Positions 54,226 through 63,923 of a stretch of DNA of 64,000 nt are shown here, one piece after another (position 1 is the stretch's first letter; each line of letters opens with the position of its first letter). A model generated the notes under the pieces. The model ran no database searches, was not told the origin of the DNA, and saw only the letters and a program-made list of their open reading frames with translations. The position numbers were made by a program, and so were the translations under genes. This DNA comes from CAZQQN01 sp964595485 (GTDB lineage: Bacteria > Bacteroidota > Bacteroidia > CAILMK01 > CAYYUA01). The DNA lies in NCBI GenBank assembly GCA_964595485.1, contig CAZQQN010000004.1, positions 50,716 to 114,715 of the forward strand, given 5' to 3'.

Positions 54226-57200
54226 TTAGCCTTCTTCTTTAACAGGCTCTTGCTCAGGATCATAGTTAAGGTTCGGTCCGAGCCATTTTTCCATAACCTC
54301 TAATTCCATACCTTTTCGCCTGGCATACTCCTCAACCTGATCTTTGCCTATATTGCCAAGAGCAAAATAGCGGCTTTCAGGATGAGAAAAGTAAAGACCA
54401 CTAACAGCTGCTGCCGGATACATGGCATAGCTTTCTGTTAATTCAACATTGGCCTTTTTAGGCGCATCCAAAAGATCAAAAAGCAACCCTTTTTCTGTAT
54501 GATCCGGGCAAGCAGGATAGCCTGGGGCCGGACGAATCCCCTGATATCTTTCAGCAATTAGCTCTTCAGGGGTCAGGTTTTCATCGGGTTTATAACCCCA
54601 GAATTCTTTCCTGACTCTCTCATGCATCCTTTCGGCAAAAGTTTCTGCAAGGCGGTCAGCAAGGGCTTTAAGAAGGATACTATTATACATATCGTTATCC
54701 TTCTCATATTGCTCTACGTAAGGTTCAATACCCAGGCCGGAAGTAACGGCAAAACCACCGATGTAATCTTTGACGCCGGATTCTTTAGGAGCAACAAAAT
54801 CGGCTAATGCATAATTAGGACGGTCCTTTGCTTTTTTATTTTGCTGACGAAGTGTGTGCAGGGTTTCTAATACTTCCTCACGTTCATCGTCTGTGTAGAG
54901 CTCGATATCATCACCAACAGCATTAGCAGGGAAGAAGCTTATCACACTTTTAGCCTGTAACCATTTTTCTTCAATGATGCGATCCAGCATCTTATTGGCG
55001 TCATCAAAAAGCTTTTTGGCTTCCTCACCAACTTGCTCGTCTTCAAATATATCCGGATATTTTCCTTTGAGCTGCCAGCTTTGGAAGAAAGGCGTCCAGT
55101 CAATGTAATCGATGAGCGTTTCCAGGTTGNNNNNNNNNNCCAGTCAATATAAGGTCTTAATTCTTCGAGCGGATAATCTTCAAAGGTTTTGGTGCCGATA
55201 AATGCTGGCTTAGTAGGTTGAGTGTTCGCCCAGTCGATATCCGGCTTGTTAGCGCGCGCATCCTCGATTGAGATGTACTCTTTAGTTTCACGCTTATTCT
55301 GATGACGCTCCCTCATTTTTTGGTACTCTTCAGCTACCTCTTGCTTGAAGGTATCTCCTTCACCACTCAATAGCTTACCAACAACCGTAACACCGCGCGA
55401 GGCATCAAGCACATGCACAGAGTCACCGGAGGGATAATGCGGTGCGATTTTCACGGCTGTGTGGATCTTAGATGTCGTAGCACCACCAATGAGAAGCGGA
55501 ACAGTAAACCCGCGTTTTTCCATATCTTTTGCTACATCCACCATTTCATCAAGTGACGGTGTGATAAGTCCACTTAACCCAATGATATCAGCACCTACTT
55601 CTTCTGCCTTATCAAGGATTTCTTCTTTAGGCGTCATAACGCCAAGGTCATAAACATCATAGTTATTACAAGCCAGTACAACGTTCACAATGTTCTTACC
55701 AATGTCGTGAACGTCCCCTTTAACGGTAGCCAATACAATCTTACCTTTTGAGGGGGTATCTTCCGATTTATCGGCTTCAATATAGGGTAGGAGGTAAGAA
55801 ACTGCTTTCTTCATGACGCGGGCACTCTTAACAACCTGTGGCAAGAACATTTTACCTTGGCCAAAGAGATCACCAACCACGTTCATACCGTCCATCAGGG
55901 GTCCTTCAATTACCTCAATGGGGTGCTCCTTGTTTTGACGGGCTTCCTCTGTATCCTCATCAATGTAGTCGACAATCCCTTTTACCAAAGAGTGCTCAAG
56001 GCGTTTGGTAACCTCCTGATCTCGCCAGGCAGTGTCTTTCTCCTGGGTTTTGCCCTGACCTTTGTACTCGGCAGCCAGGTCCATTAATTTCTCCGTGGCT
56101 TCATCATCGCGGTTGAAAATAAGGTCTTCAATTTGATCCCTTAATTTCTTATCAATGTCATCATAAACCTCAATCATACCGGGATTGACAATACCCATAT
56201 CCATGCCGCGCTGGATCGCATGATAAAGGAAAATGGAGTGCATAGCTTCCCTTACCCTGTTATTACCACGGAAAGAGAAAGAAAGGTTACTAACACCGCC
56301 ACTGATCTTGGCATAAGGCAGGTTTTCCTTAATCCAGTCGATGGAATCAAGAAAGTCTACACCATAATTTTTATGCTCATCCATACCCGTTCCGATAACG
56401 AGAATGTTCGGATCAAAGATGATATCTTCAGGCGGTAAACCCACTTCCTCGGTTAAGATCTTATAAGAACGTCCACAGATTTCTTTTCTGCGTTCAAGGT
56501 TGTCAGCCTGCCCATTTTCGTCAAAAGCCATGACAACGATAGCAGCTCCATACCTTTTAATTTTCTTGGCTTTTTCCTTGAAATCATCAGGGCCTTCCTT
56601 CAAACTGATTGAATTCACCACGCATTTACCTTGCGCACATTTCAAGCCTTCCTCAATGATGGTAAACTTAGAGGAGTCAATCATGAAGGGTAACGTAGAA
56701 ATTTCAGGCTCAGCCATCAAACGATTGATCAACTTAGGCATCACTTCCTCTCCTTCAATCATCCCTTCATCAAGGTTAATATCCAGCATTTGAGCACCAC
56801 CTTCGACCTGGTTTTGAGCAACGGCAATAGCCTCTTCAAACTTTTCTTCTTCAATAAGTCGCTTAAAACGCTTAGACCCTGTAACGTTGGTCCTTTCCCC
56901 GATATTAACAAAGCCAGTATTCTCATCCATTGTCAACGGCTCTAAACCGCTAACACGAGTTTTTCTTGAGATCTCAGGAATTTGACGGGGGCTATATTGT
57001 TCAGCTTTTTCAGCGATAGCCTTAACGTGCTCAGGGCGACTGCCACAGCAACCACCAATAATGTTGACCAAACCATCTTTCATGTATTCCTCAACCAAAT
57101 CAGCCATTTCCTCAGCAGATTGGTCATATTCACCAAATTCGTTTGGTAAGCCTGCATTCGGGTGAGCACTTACGTAGAATGGTGCGTTCTTGGAAAGGAT

Positions 57201-57965
57201 TTCCAAATATTGTTTTAGTTGTTCAGCACCAAGTGCGCAGTTTAGCCCGATGCTTGTAATCGGCATGTGCCGTATGGAGTTTAGGAAAGCCTCAGTAGTC
57301 TGACCGGATAAGGTACGACCACTTGCATCCGTAATGGTACCCGATACCATGATCGGGATATCGATGTTATGTTCTTCTTTGTAAACATCGATCGCATAAA
57401 GGGCGGCTTTGGCATTAAGCGTGTCGAAGATCGTCTCAATAAGAAGGATATCCGTACCACCATCCATCAAGCCAACAATCTGCTCGTAATAAGCCTTATA
57501 AAGCTCATCAAAAGTAATGGCCCGGTAACCAGGGTCATTAACATCAGGTGAAAGCGAACCGGTTTTATTGGTTGGTCCAAGCGGTCCAGCTACAAACCTC
57601 GGCTTATCCGGAGTCTTCTCATTATACTTATCAGTTGCTTCCTTTGCTATTCGAGCAGACTCATAATTAAGCTCATAAACCAAGTCTTGCATGTAATAGT
57701 CAGCCTGGGCAACAGTGGTAGAACTGAAAGTGTTGGTTTCAGTGATATCTGCGCCTGCCTCAAGGTATTGCTCGTGAATTCTCTTAATTGCTTCGGGCTG
57801 GGTCAATGAAAGTAGATCATTGTTGCCTTTAAGCTGGCCGGGATGATCTTTGAAACGATCTCCTCGATATTGGTCTTCAGAAAAATCTTCCAACTGGATC
57901 ATGGTACCCATGGCACCATCCAGCACAAGTATTCTTTCTTTTAAAAGTTGATTTACATCAGCCAT
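54226..57965 (-). CDS. metH: Cobalamin-dependent methionine synthase (gap inside)
   Basis: MetH moves a methyl group from methyl-tetrahydrofolate to homocysteine by way of cobalamin. All four modules are present. The homocysteine domain has GLNCALGAEQL and GGCCGSRPEH (zinc cysteines). The folate domain follows. The cobalamin domain contains KGDVHDIGKNIV, and the AdoMet reactivation domain contains RPAPGYPACPDHTEK. A run of 10 Ns at 55130-55139 lies just before the activation domain; it breaks the frame because the true gap is not 10 bases. The N-terminal part (about 942 codons) and the C-terminal part (300 codons) are each intact. The gene lies downstream of two betaine-synthesis methyltransferase genes. 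Confidence 0.95.
55130..55139. other. Assembly gap (10 N) in metH
   Basis: Ten unknown bases. The sequence on each side encodes a similar LE-L--YIDW segment, so the same residues seem to be present twice; see findings. The number 10 is likely a placeholder. Confidence 0.95.
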
Positions 57966-58014
57966 AATTGTCTGTTTTTAAAAAAATAAAATTTGAAAAT
58001 AAGTAATAATCGTT

Positions 58015-58098
58015 AAAAAAGGGCGCAATAAGCGCAATCTAAAAATCTGCTTTTCCAACAAGGAAAGCATTTAAAAGTTTCATACCCCATAGGGTATG
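58015..58098 (-). promoter_or_regulatory. Hairpin-rich leader upstream of metH
   Basis: Read on the minus strand, three hairpins lie in order before metH: CATACCC/GGGTATG (58081-58098), TGCTTTCC/GGAAAAGCA (58048-58069) and GCGC-TTATT-GCGC (58023-58035), the last followed by a run of T (58015-58020). The final hairpin plus U-run resembles an attenuator, 50 nt before the ATG. No known riboswitch signature (for example a B12 box) is seen. Confidence 0.4.
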
Positions 58099-58107
58099 TT
58101 AAAATTC

Positions 58108-58144
58108 TGCCTCCAACATAGTTCAATTAACCCTGTTGGAGGCA
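58108..58144 (-). terminator. Terminator-like hairpin after the dimethylglycine-type methyltransferase
   Basis: TGCCTCCAACA (58108-58118) pairs with TGTTGGAGGCA (58134-58144), an 11-bp perfect stem around a 15-nt loop. On the minus strand it is followed by GAATTTTAA, a weak U-run. It lies 20 bp after the methyltransferase stop and may act as an intra-operon stem or partial terminator. Confidence 0.55.
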
Positions 58145-58163
58145 AATGGATTTTGGTTTGATT

Positions 58164-58991
58164 TTATTTCCTGAAATGGAGGATTCCCCAATTGAGATAA
58201 CCATTGTTACCTTTTTCAACCCAATGGCCGAGGCCTTCTTTCATGTGGTCTATGTACTCCTGGCTTACCTTACCGTGGAGATTATCCTCATTACGCTTGA
58301 GTTCTTGCAGAACACGACCATAATGAGTAGGTAGCAGTTTAGGCCTTTCTTCGATTTCTACTTCCTGTAGACCAAGCTCTTTAGCAAATTCCCGGTATTT
58401 GGCTACAGAACCCATTGAATCCAGGTGGATCCTTTTAAGAACAGGATCTAGCACGCCATCAGGAACATCATCTGCTTGCATTGGATCTGTGAAAATGAAG
58501 TCACCACTTTTTTTTAAGACCCTGAAAACTTCCTGGAAAACGGCTTTTTTATTCCCGCTGTGCAGAATGGAGTCCTGACACCAAACAACGTCAAAGGTTT
58601 CATCCTCATAGCCTATTTCTTCAAAATTGCCTTGATAAACATTAATGAGATGGTCAAGGCCTTGTTCTTTGTTCTTTTGAACGTTTTTATCATTTTCCTT
58701 TTCACTGATATTCAGGCATTCTACCTGGCAACCGTAAGTTTTCGCCAAATACCTGGCAGAACCACCATAACCAGCTCCAATGTCAATTACTTTGCTATCC
58801 TTGTTCAGGTTTGGAAGCTTTTCAGCCATTTTTTCAACAGTCCTGTGACTGGCATCCAAAATAGGCTCTTCATCGCTCTGGTACCACCCTACGTGGATGT
58901 CTTCTCCGCCCCAGATGTTGAAATAGAAGTTATCAGCGTCTTCACTGTCATAATAGTTCTTTGCAATATTCGCTACTTCTTCGTTCTTCAT
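58164..58991 (-). CDS. Sarcosine/dimethylglycine N-methyltransferase
   Basis: This 275-residue SAM enzyme matches the SDMT family of halophiles. The N-terminal YYDSEDADNFYFNIWGGEDIHVGWY and DASHRTVEKMAE are characteristic, the SAM loop is VIDIGAGYGGSARYLA (around 65-80), and the later WCQDSILHSGNK and FTDPMQADDVP segments fit the family. It should methylate sarcosine to dimethylglycine and dimethylglycine to glycine betaine. The partner enzyme for the first step lies 92 bp upstream on the same strand. Some relatives annotated as generic SAM methyltransferases exist, but the close family motifs and the partner gene make this assignment strong. Confidence 0.88.
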   Translation of the reverse strand: MKNEEVANIAKNYYDSEDADNFYFNIWGGEDIHVGWYQSDEEPILDASHRTVEKMAEKLPNLNKDSKVIDIGAGYGGSARYLAKTYGCQVECLNISEKENDKNVQKNKEQGLDHLINVYQGNFEEIGYEDETFDVVWCQDSILHSGNKKAVFQEVFRVLKKSGDFIFTDPMQADDVPDGVLDPVLKRIHLDSMGSVAKYREFAKELGLQEVEIEERPKLLPTHYGRVLQELKRNEDNLHGKVSQEYIDHMKEGLGHWVEKGNNGYLNWGILHFRK

Positions 58992-59083
58992 AACCTTTCA
59001 TTTTTAATTTTTAAAATCAGTTCTGTTTTACAAAAAATGGACAAGGCGAAAATACTTTGATGCCTTGTTTTCGAAAATAATTC

Positions 59084-59899
59084 TTAAAAAGCTTCCGGAT
59101 TTTCCATGTATTGTTTTTCAGCTATATGAATTAAATAATCCGGATCATCTGCATGAAAATCTTCCTGAAAATCTCCGTAAGTCTTGACTGTTTGAAAACC
59201 TACCTCCCTCATTAAGCGGGTTGTATATTCTTCACGAAGAGGGAAAAAGTTTAAATGGTGAACCGAATTATCGGTAAACTCGTACCGAAACCTCATAAGT
59301 CCCTCATCCATGTATTCCGGTTCTGCTTTGATGTTTTCTCCCGCGTAATAATAGGTATGTTTGTAGGAAAAGCCTTTATCAAGAATTGTGCTGAAATTAC
59401 GTTGATCCAAAATCAGTATGCCATCCTGCCTTAGAGCAGAATAAAATTCAGCTAAAGCTTTTCTGCGATCATTTTCCGAGAAAAGGTGAGTAAAAGAATT
59501 ACCCAAGCAAATAATGGCATCATACTTACTATGAATGTCACGATTTAACCATCGCCAATCTGCCTGAATGGTACGAAGGATCAAATTCCTTTCACAACCA
59601 TTTTGATGGGCTTTAGCCAACATATTCGGATTACCGTCAGCACTGCAAACATTAAATCCATTTTCCAATAGTTTAATTGAATGGTATCCGGTGCCTGTTG
59701 CAGCGTCAAGGACTTTTTGTTTCCCTCTCCTCTGTAACTCCTTGATGAAAAAATCACCTTCTCCTTTCCCTCGCGCTTCCCAATTAATAAGATCATCCCA
59801 CTTATCTACAAAATCATCATTGTATTCTTGTAAATAAAAATCCGATTCCCTAGCAAATACAACCTCATCTTCTTTTAAATTTTGGTTTTGATTGCTCAT
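59084..59899 (-). CDS. Glycine/sarcosine N-methyltransferase
   Basis: This 271-residue enzyme matches GSMT. It methylates glycine to sarcosine and sarcosine to dimethylglycine, the first steps of betaine synthesis from glycine. Characteristic stretches are FVDKWDDLINWEARGKGEGDFF (about 30-51), VLDAATGTGYHSIKLL (SAM loop), TIQADWRWLNRDIHSKYDAIICLGNSFTHLF and ILILDQRNFSTILD. It is preceded by a strong promoter at 59973-60003. The SDMT gene follows at 92 bp and metH lies further downstream, so the unit would make betaine and recycle homocysteine made by SAM use. Confidence 0.9.
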   Translation of the reverse strand: MSNQNQNLKEDEVVFARESDFYLQEYNDDFVDKWDDLINWEARGKGEGDFFIKELQRRGKQKVLDAATGTGYHSIKLLENGFNVCSADGNPNMLAKAHQNGCERNLILRTIQADWRWLNRDIHSKYDAIICLGNSFTHLFSENDRRKALAEFYSALRQDGILILDQRNFSTILDKGFSYKHTYYYAGENIKAEPEYMDEGLMRFRYEFTDNSVHHLNFFPLREEYTTRLMREVGFQTVKTYGDFQEDFHADDPDYLIHIAEKQYMENPEAF

Positions 59900-60179
59900 A
59901 ATGAAACGGTTTTGTTAGAAATAAACTGGCAGCCAGCTATTTAACAGGCTAATTCCATAACCCTTTTCCCTGCAAATGTATCAATTTTAACCTTAAGCGC
60001 AAAATGGAATGTGATTGAAAATCGGTCAAAACCCCCTTTAAATGCAGATTTAAAACCTAAGTAGCAGCTTTTTTTCAAAACGATTAATGCCTTATACGGT
60101 AAGCATTCTTTGGATTTCTTATCATAAAGCGTATCAAAACCAAAAATCTTAATTTAAGCTTGAAAGGAATTGAGAAGCT
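59900..60179. other. Intergenic region upstream of the betaine genes
   Basis: About 280 bp with the promoter at 59973-60003 and no gene. The 66-nt leader between promoter and ATG shows no strong hairpin by eye. Confidence 0.5.
59973..60003 (-). promoter_or_regulatory. Promoter of the betaine-synthesis operon
   Basis: On the minus strand TTTG (60000-60003) is followed after 19 nt by TACATTTG (59973-59980), a perfect fit to the Bacteroidota consensus. The 5' leader to the ATG at 59899 would be about 66 nt. Confidence 0.7.
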
Positions 60180-60632
60180 TCATTCCTTTTGTTTAGAATC
60201 AAGCCAAATAGTGACCGGGCCCTCGTTGATTAAGCTAACATCCATTTGAGCACCAAACTCACCAGTTTCCAAGCTTTTACCTATGGCTTCTTCGCATTGC
60301 TTTATGAAAGACTGGTAAAGCGGGATAGCAGTATCCGGATTGGCAGCTTTTATAAAAGAGGGGCGATTTCCTTTTTTAGTACTAGCATGCAAAGTGAATT
60401 GGCTAATCACCATAACATCACCCTTTACTGATTTCAAGTCCCTGTTCATTTTACCTTCCTCATCTTCAAAAATCCGCATATTCGTGATCTTTTTTACTAA
60501 CCATTGAATATCAGCCTCTTCATCGGCTTCTTCTATGCCCAAAAATATGACGAATCCTTTGCCAATCCTTCCGTATTCAATGTCATCGATTGTTACTGAA
60601 CCTTCTTTTACCTTCTGTATTAGGGCGCGCAT
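60180..60632 (-). CDS. dtd: D-aminoacyl-tRNA deacylase
   Basis: This 150-residue enzyme frees D-amino acids from mischarged tRNA. The two family signatures are present: SQFTLHASTKKGNRPSF (the Thr/Ser-Gln region, around 77-93) and NEGPVTIWLDS (C-terminal GPVT motif). The length is exact for the family and the MRALIQKVKEGSVTIDD start is typical. Upstream, TAAATTTG on the minus strand (60657-60664) fits the -7 consensus. Confidence 0.95.
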   Translation of the reverse strand: MRALIQKVKEGSVTIDDIEYGRIGKGFVIFLGIEEADEEADIQWLVKKITNMRIFEDEEGKMNRDLKSVKGDVMVISQFTLHASTKKGNRPSFIKAANPDTAIPLYQSFIKQCEEAIGKSLETGEFGAQMDVSLINEGPVTIWLDSKQKE

Positions 60633-60816
60633 AGTGTTTTACTTTGATTAAAAGATCAAATTTAGCCAAAACATTAAAGAAGTTTCCCTTAAAAAAGTCC
60701 GGTTTTGCTATTTTGATAAATGATGCCACACAGTTGAAGAAAGAAAAACAGTGTGGTTGGAATGACTCACTGTTTCAGCAAGGGTTGATTTGCTAGTTAA
60801 GAAGAGACGATTAACC

Positions 60817-61233
60817 TTAATAAGAAGGAACTGCTCCTTCAACCTCTGCTTTAGCTGCCTTGCCGCTGCTGAAAGAAGATTTAAAAAGGCTATTATTTCG
60901 GTATATCGATACTTCTATGTCCCCCTCGCCATCAATTTGGGCAAATAAGGAAAGCGCATTACCGGGCGTTAATTCCATTGAGTGGTTCCAATCAGGTGCC
61001 GCATCTTCAACTTGTTGCTTATTTCCTGAAGCATTGGTATAAGTAATATCCGCTTTCTTGAAATCCCCTTCAACCTCATAGTCTATTCTAACCAAACAAC
61101 AATTGTTGCATGACCTTGATGCGCTTTGTTCAAAGTTGGGTGCCTGAGGTTCTGTACAGCCTGTCACATCTTCTCCGTCACAAGCCACCATAAAAAAAGG
61201 TAAAGCGCAAATTAGGATAATTATAGTGCGCAT
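60817..61233 (-). CDS. Small lipoprotein, possibly MmpS-like
   Basis: This 138-residue protein has a lipoprotein signal (MRTIIILICALPFFMVAC, lipidated C18). A short Cys-rich segment follows (GCTEPQAPNFEQSASRSCNNCC). Its start resembles the GCTD-x-A-x-NY pattern seen in Bacteroidota surface proteins. The rest is a beta-rich domain (RIDYEVEGDFKKADITYTNASG, then LSLFAQIDGEGDIEVSIYRNNSLFKSS) with resemblance to MmpS-type domains. The resemblance is from memory of the fold pattern and is not strong. No partner is obvious nearby. Confidence 0.6.
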   Translation of the reverse strand: MRTIIILICALPFFMVACDGEDVTGCTEPQAPNFEQSASRSCNNCCLVRIDYEVEGDFKKADITYTNASGNKQQVEDAAPDWNHSMELTPGNALSLFAQIDGEGDIEVSIYRNNSLFKSSFSSGKAAKAEVEGAVPSY

Positions 61234-61340
61234 TGGGCATTATTTTGAATGGAGGTCACTAATTAAAAAGCTATTTCAAATATAAATAACCTGATAAAAA
61301 TTTTTATAAAAGCTTTAAAGTTGCTAAGATCCATTCAATC

Positions 61341-62819
61341 TTACATCCAACTCCCGCTGTATGATTCTGTTTTATATACGATCCAGTTATACAGGGAATA
61401 CGCTTCTTCCACTGGCAAAAATGGAAAACGTAAATGCCCTGCAGCCGTACCGGCTATAAGGTGACAAAGGCTGCGCCTGCGTTGAAGGATATTTTGCCTG
61501 ATTTGAACTGCTTGCAGCTTGTGAGGCTCCATGATAGTACGTTTAGGGAAAAGCCATCCCCTTTTGAATACCAACCCATGTTTAAAAACCTCAATGCTCA
61601 TTGAATTGACATATTTTGGAATTGTTATACCAATAATAATGGTATATAGCGCTAATAATAGGCCGGCCCACAGGTAACTCCATAAATAGCCCAGGAAAAA
61701 AGCTGGTACCAGGGCTATAACAAACCGAACATTGAAAAGGAAGAGCTTATAAAACCAATGCGGGTAAAAAACGTCCAGCTGTTCATCTTTAAGCTTAGGG
61801 TAAACAGTCCGCATGATCTGGTATGTATGGTTTGGATAACAGCCTGGAATTTCGACATCGCTTAAGTTTTCAGCGGCATGACTTTGGGCCGGATGCAGTG
61901 TTAAAGCCTCAATGTCCAGTTGCTTTCGCAAAATGTTAGTCCTCCATTCCAGAAATTGAATTTTTTGAAAAGGGACCGTATACTCATTTCTGCGAACCAG
62001 CCCTCCTTTAACCTGGAAGCCTTCTTCATTTAACAAGGACTCGAAGTTGTAGTAGTAATGAATATGCTTAATAAAAGCAAGAAGCAACACTATCAAAATG
62101 AAAATAAATAACCCGGTTATTACCTGGATTGAAACAGCACCTTCCGATAGGGTTAAACCAGTCCATTTATCTATGAAGTTAATCCATGATTGCTCCGGGA
62201 AAAATTGCGTAATGACTGCAAATACAGTCCCTATCACAATACCCCCATTCCGTAAATGGTTATCTGTTAGGGCTAAAATGGAAAGCTCTTTCAAGGATAG
62301 GTTTACCAGCGGTATATTCTTTTCGGAACTTGCATCCTCATCCTTACTAAGCTCGTTTTCATTGCTTTTTTCATCCTTGAGGAATTGTCTTAGCCTGGAT
62401 GCCAAACCGTCTTCAAGACCCCTGATTTCAGTTTCTTGTGACTGCGAGCCTGCCGTTTCCACTTTTAATCCTTTGACCCCTAACCAACGCTGAATGATAT
62501 TCTGATGCAAATGGACTGTTTGAATCCGCTCATAGGGAATATTAACTTTTTCCCTATTGAACAATCCCTTTTCAATCACCAATTCTGATTGGGTCAAGTA
62601 ATACTCAAAATGATAATAGGAAAGCAAAGCCAGAAAGCCCGTCACAAAAAAAGCTCCTATCACAACAACAACGAGCACCCAGAACAGCCCAGGTTCTACT
62701 ATCACTGGAATGATACCATAAATTCCTTGTTGTACAAATCGCTTCATGAAATCAAACCAGTAAACAAAAATGGCTGATCTATCCTGATGCATCGGCTGGG
62801 AAAAGTCCCCATCAATCAT
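61341..62819 (-). CDS. PH-domain membrane protein, YdbT-like
   Basis: This 492-residue inner-membrane protein carries three bacterial PH-2 (DUF304) domains. Each has the VNIPYERIQTVHLHQN-like consensus, seen near residues 90-105, 275-295 and 435-455, separated by pairs of transmembrane helices. The YdbS/YdbT pair is common in bacteria but its function is poorly known; it is often linked to envelope or stress responses. The gene overlaps the next one upstream by 8 nt (62812-62819), so they are co-translated and probably form a complex. Confidence 0.88.
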   Translation of the reverse strand: MIDGDFSQPMHQDRSAIFVYWFDFMKRFVQQGIYGIIPVIVEPGLFWVLVVVVIGAFFVTGFLALLSYYHFEYYLTQSELVIEKGLFNREKVNIPYERIQTVHLHQNIIQRWLGVKGLKVETAGSQSQETEIRGLEDGLASRLRQFLKDEKSNENELSKDEDASSEKNIPLVNLSLKELSILALTDNHLRNGGIVIGTVFAVITQFFPEQSWINFIDKWTGLTLSEGAVSIQVITGLFIFILIVLLLAFIKHIHYYYNFESLLNEEGFQVKGGLVRRNEYTVPFQKIQFLEWRTNILRKQLDIEALTLHPAQSHAAENLSDVEIPGCYPNHTYQIMRTVYPKLKDEQLDVFYPHWFYKLFLFNVRFVIALVPAFFLGYLWSYLWAGLLLALYTIIIGITIPKYVNSMSIEVFKHGLVFKRGWLFPKRTIMEPHKLQAVQIRQNILQRRRSLCHLIAGTAAGHLRFPFLPVEEAYSLYNWIVYKTESYSGSWM

Positions 62820-63327
62820 AACTGCTGGAAACTTTTGCTATGTATTCACGCAACCGGTGCGCCTCATCAGGAGGCAGGCCACCTATTGAAAGGTCCGAGA
62901 CAGCCCCACCGGCTGTAAAAATCCTTAATTCAGCAAGTTCAAAAAGCTGGGCCATTGGCCCCTGTCCAATCTCACAATGCTGAATCCGGTTAAAAGGAAT
63001 GGTTGCTTTAGTATAAAACAACCAGCCTTTTTGGTAAGTAATGTCATGTTCTCTCAGCGCATATCCCCTAATAGCAAAACCCTTGGTTTCTTCAAGTAGA
63101 ATAAAGGCAACCAAAGCTAACCAAGCCCCAAAAGCAAGCCACGCCCACATTTTTATGCCTAATAAAAACAATACCAGGAATGCCGGAACAATAAACAACA
63201 AAGGGCCAATGGAAGTCAATAAAAGGAAACGAAAATAGCGCTTCGGATGACCCCTGAACTGGATATCCTGAACATCCGGCAGGTCTTGTTGGGTTAGGGT
63301 TTTATTGATAAATTCCGAAGAATCCAA
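62812..63327 (-). CDS. PH-domain membrane protein, YdbS-like
   Basis: This 171-residue protein has two transmembrane helices (about 30-50 and 58-75) and one bacterial PH-2 domain with YALREHDITYQKGWLFY and TIPFNRIQHCEIGQGP. It is the single-domain partner of the YdbT-like protein. The ATG is at 63327. The 8-nt overlap with the downstream gene supports coupling. Confidence 0.88.
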   Translation of the reverse strand: MDSSEFINKTLTQQDLPDVQDIQFRGHPKRYFRFLLLTSIGPLLFIVPAFLVLFLLGIKMWAWLAFGAWLALVAFILLEETKGFAIRGYALREHDITYQKGWLFYTKATIPFNRIQHCEIGQGPMAQLFELAELRIFTAGGAVSDLSIGGLPPDEAHRLREYIAKVSSSYD

Positions 63328-63659
63328 TCTGTTGTTACATTTTATGATTAAGCGTTCGAAGGTAAGAATTTAAGCCAACTTATTTATCCAACAAAATCCA
63401 TCGCATTGGATAATGGATAACGCTATTCATGAACTATGGTTTTCCCTCCCTGTGTTTAATAAAAAATTTATTATAGCCTCATAAACCAACATGGGCTATC
63501 CTATAGATTAATATTGGGTCATTTGCTTGCATAGGAAAGCGTAAAAAACTTTTGATACTGACCCTCTTAAAAACAAAATTAAGGTTAAATTGAGAGGCTT
63601 TTTAATTAAAAGACCTCTGTATTGGCAAGGAGTATAATGGTAATTTTCAGGATTGAAAG
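63328..63659. other. Intergenic region, no gene seen
   Basis: About 330 bp between the PH-domain pair and the tRNA-Ala gene. It is AT-rich and holds the hairpin at 63593-63618. A second inverted repeat (GATAGCC and GGCTATA on the minus strand, near 63470-63500) is followed by an A/T-rich stretch. No coding region is evident. Confidence 0.5.
63593..63618 (-). terminator. Hairpin downstream of tRNA-Ala, possible terminator
   Basis: AGAGG (63593-63597) pairs with CCTCT (63614-63618), and the helix continues, with a mismatch and a wobble, through a TTTT/AAAA pair. It is 42 nt beyond the tRNA on the minus strand. The U-run after it is poor, so this is only a candidate. Confidence 0.4.
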
Positions 63660-63734
<75 letters not shown>

Positions 63735-63752
63735 TTGCAGTTTTCTATTCGG

Positions 63753-63783
63753 CAAATATCAGTTTTTTACCTTATTTACCAAA
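63753..63783 (-). promoter_or_regulatory. Promoter of tRNA-Ala
   Basis: On the minus strand TTTG (63780-63783) is followed after 19 nt by GATATTTG (63753-63760), one base off the -7 consensus. It lies 20 nt upstream of the tRNA. Confidence 0.5.
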
Positions 63784-63880
63784 ACAAGCCCTTGGAAAAG
63801 AAAGCTGTTATACAGCAAGGTAAACTAGTGGTTAACCGGTAACAAATCGTTTAAGACAAGAGAAATTTTTAAAGGGGGTT

Positions 63881-63913
63881 TTTGGTGAATTTTCCAGCAT
63901 TATTGTAGATTTG
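63881..63913 (+). promoter_or_regulatory. Promoter of tRNA-Gln
   Basis: TTTG (63881-63884) and TAGATTTG (63906-63913) are separated by 21 nt, a full consensus match. The -7 box ends 10 nt before the tRNA. Confidence 0.65.
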
Positions 63914-63923
63914 CAGCTCCAAT

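Noticed and set aside
57966..58163. Cobalamin or SAM riboswitch before metH
   Set aside because: Hairpins exist, but the conserved B12-box or SAM-riboswitch core was not found on either strand.
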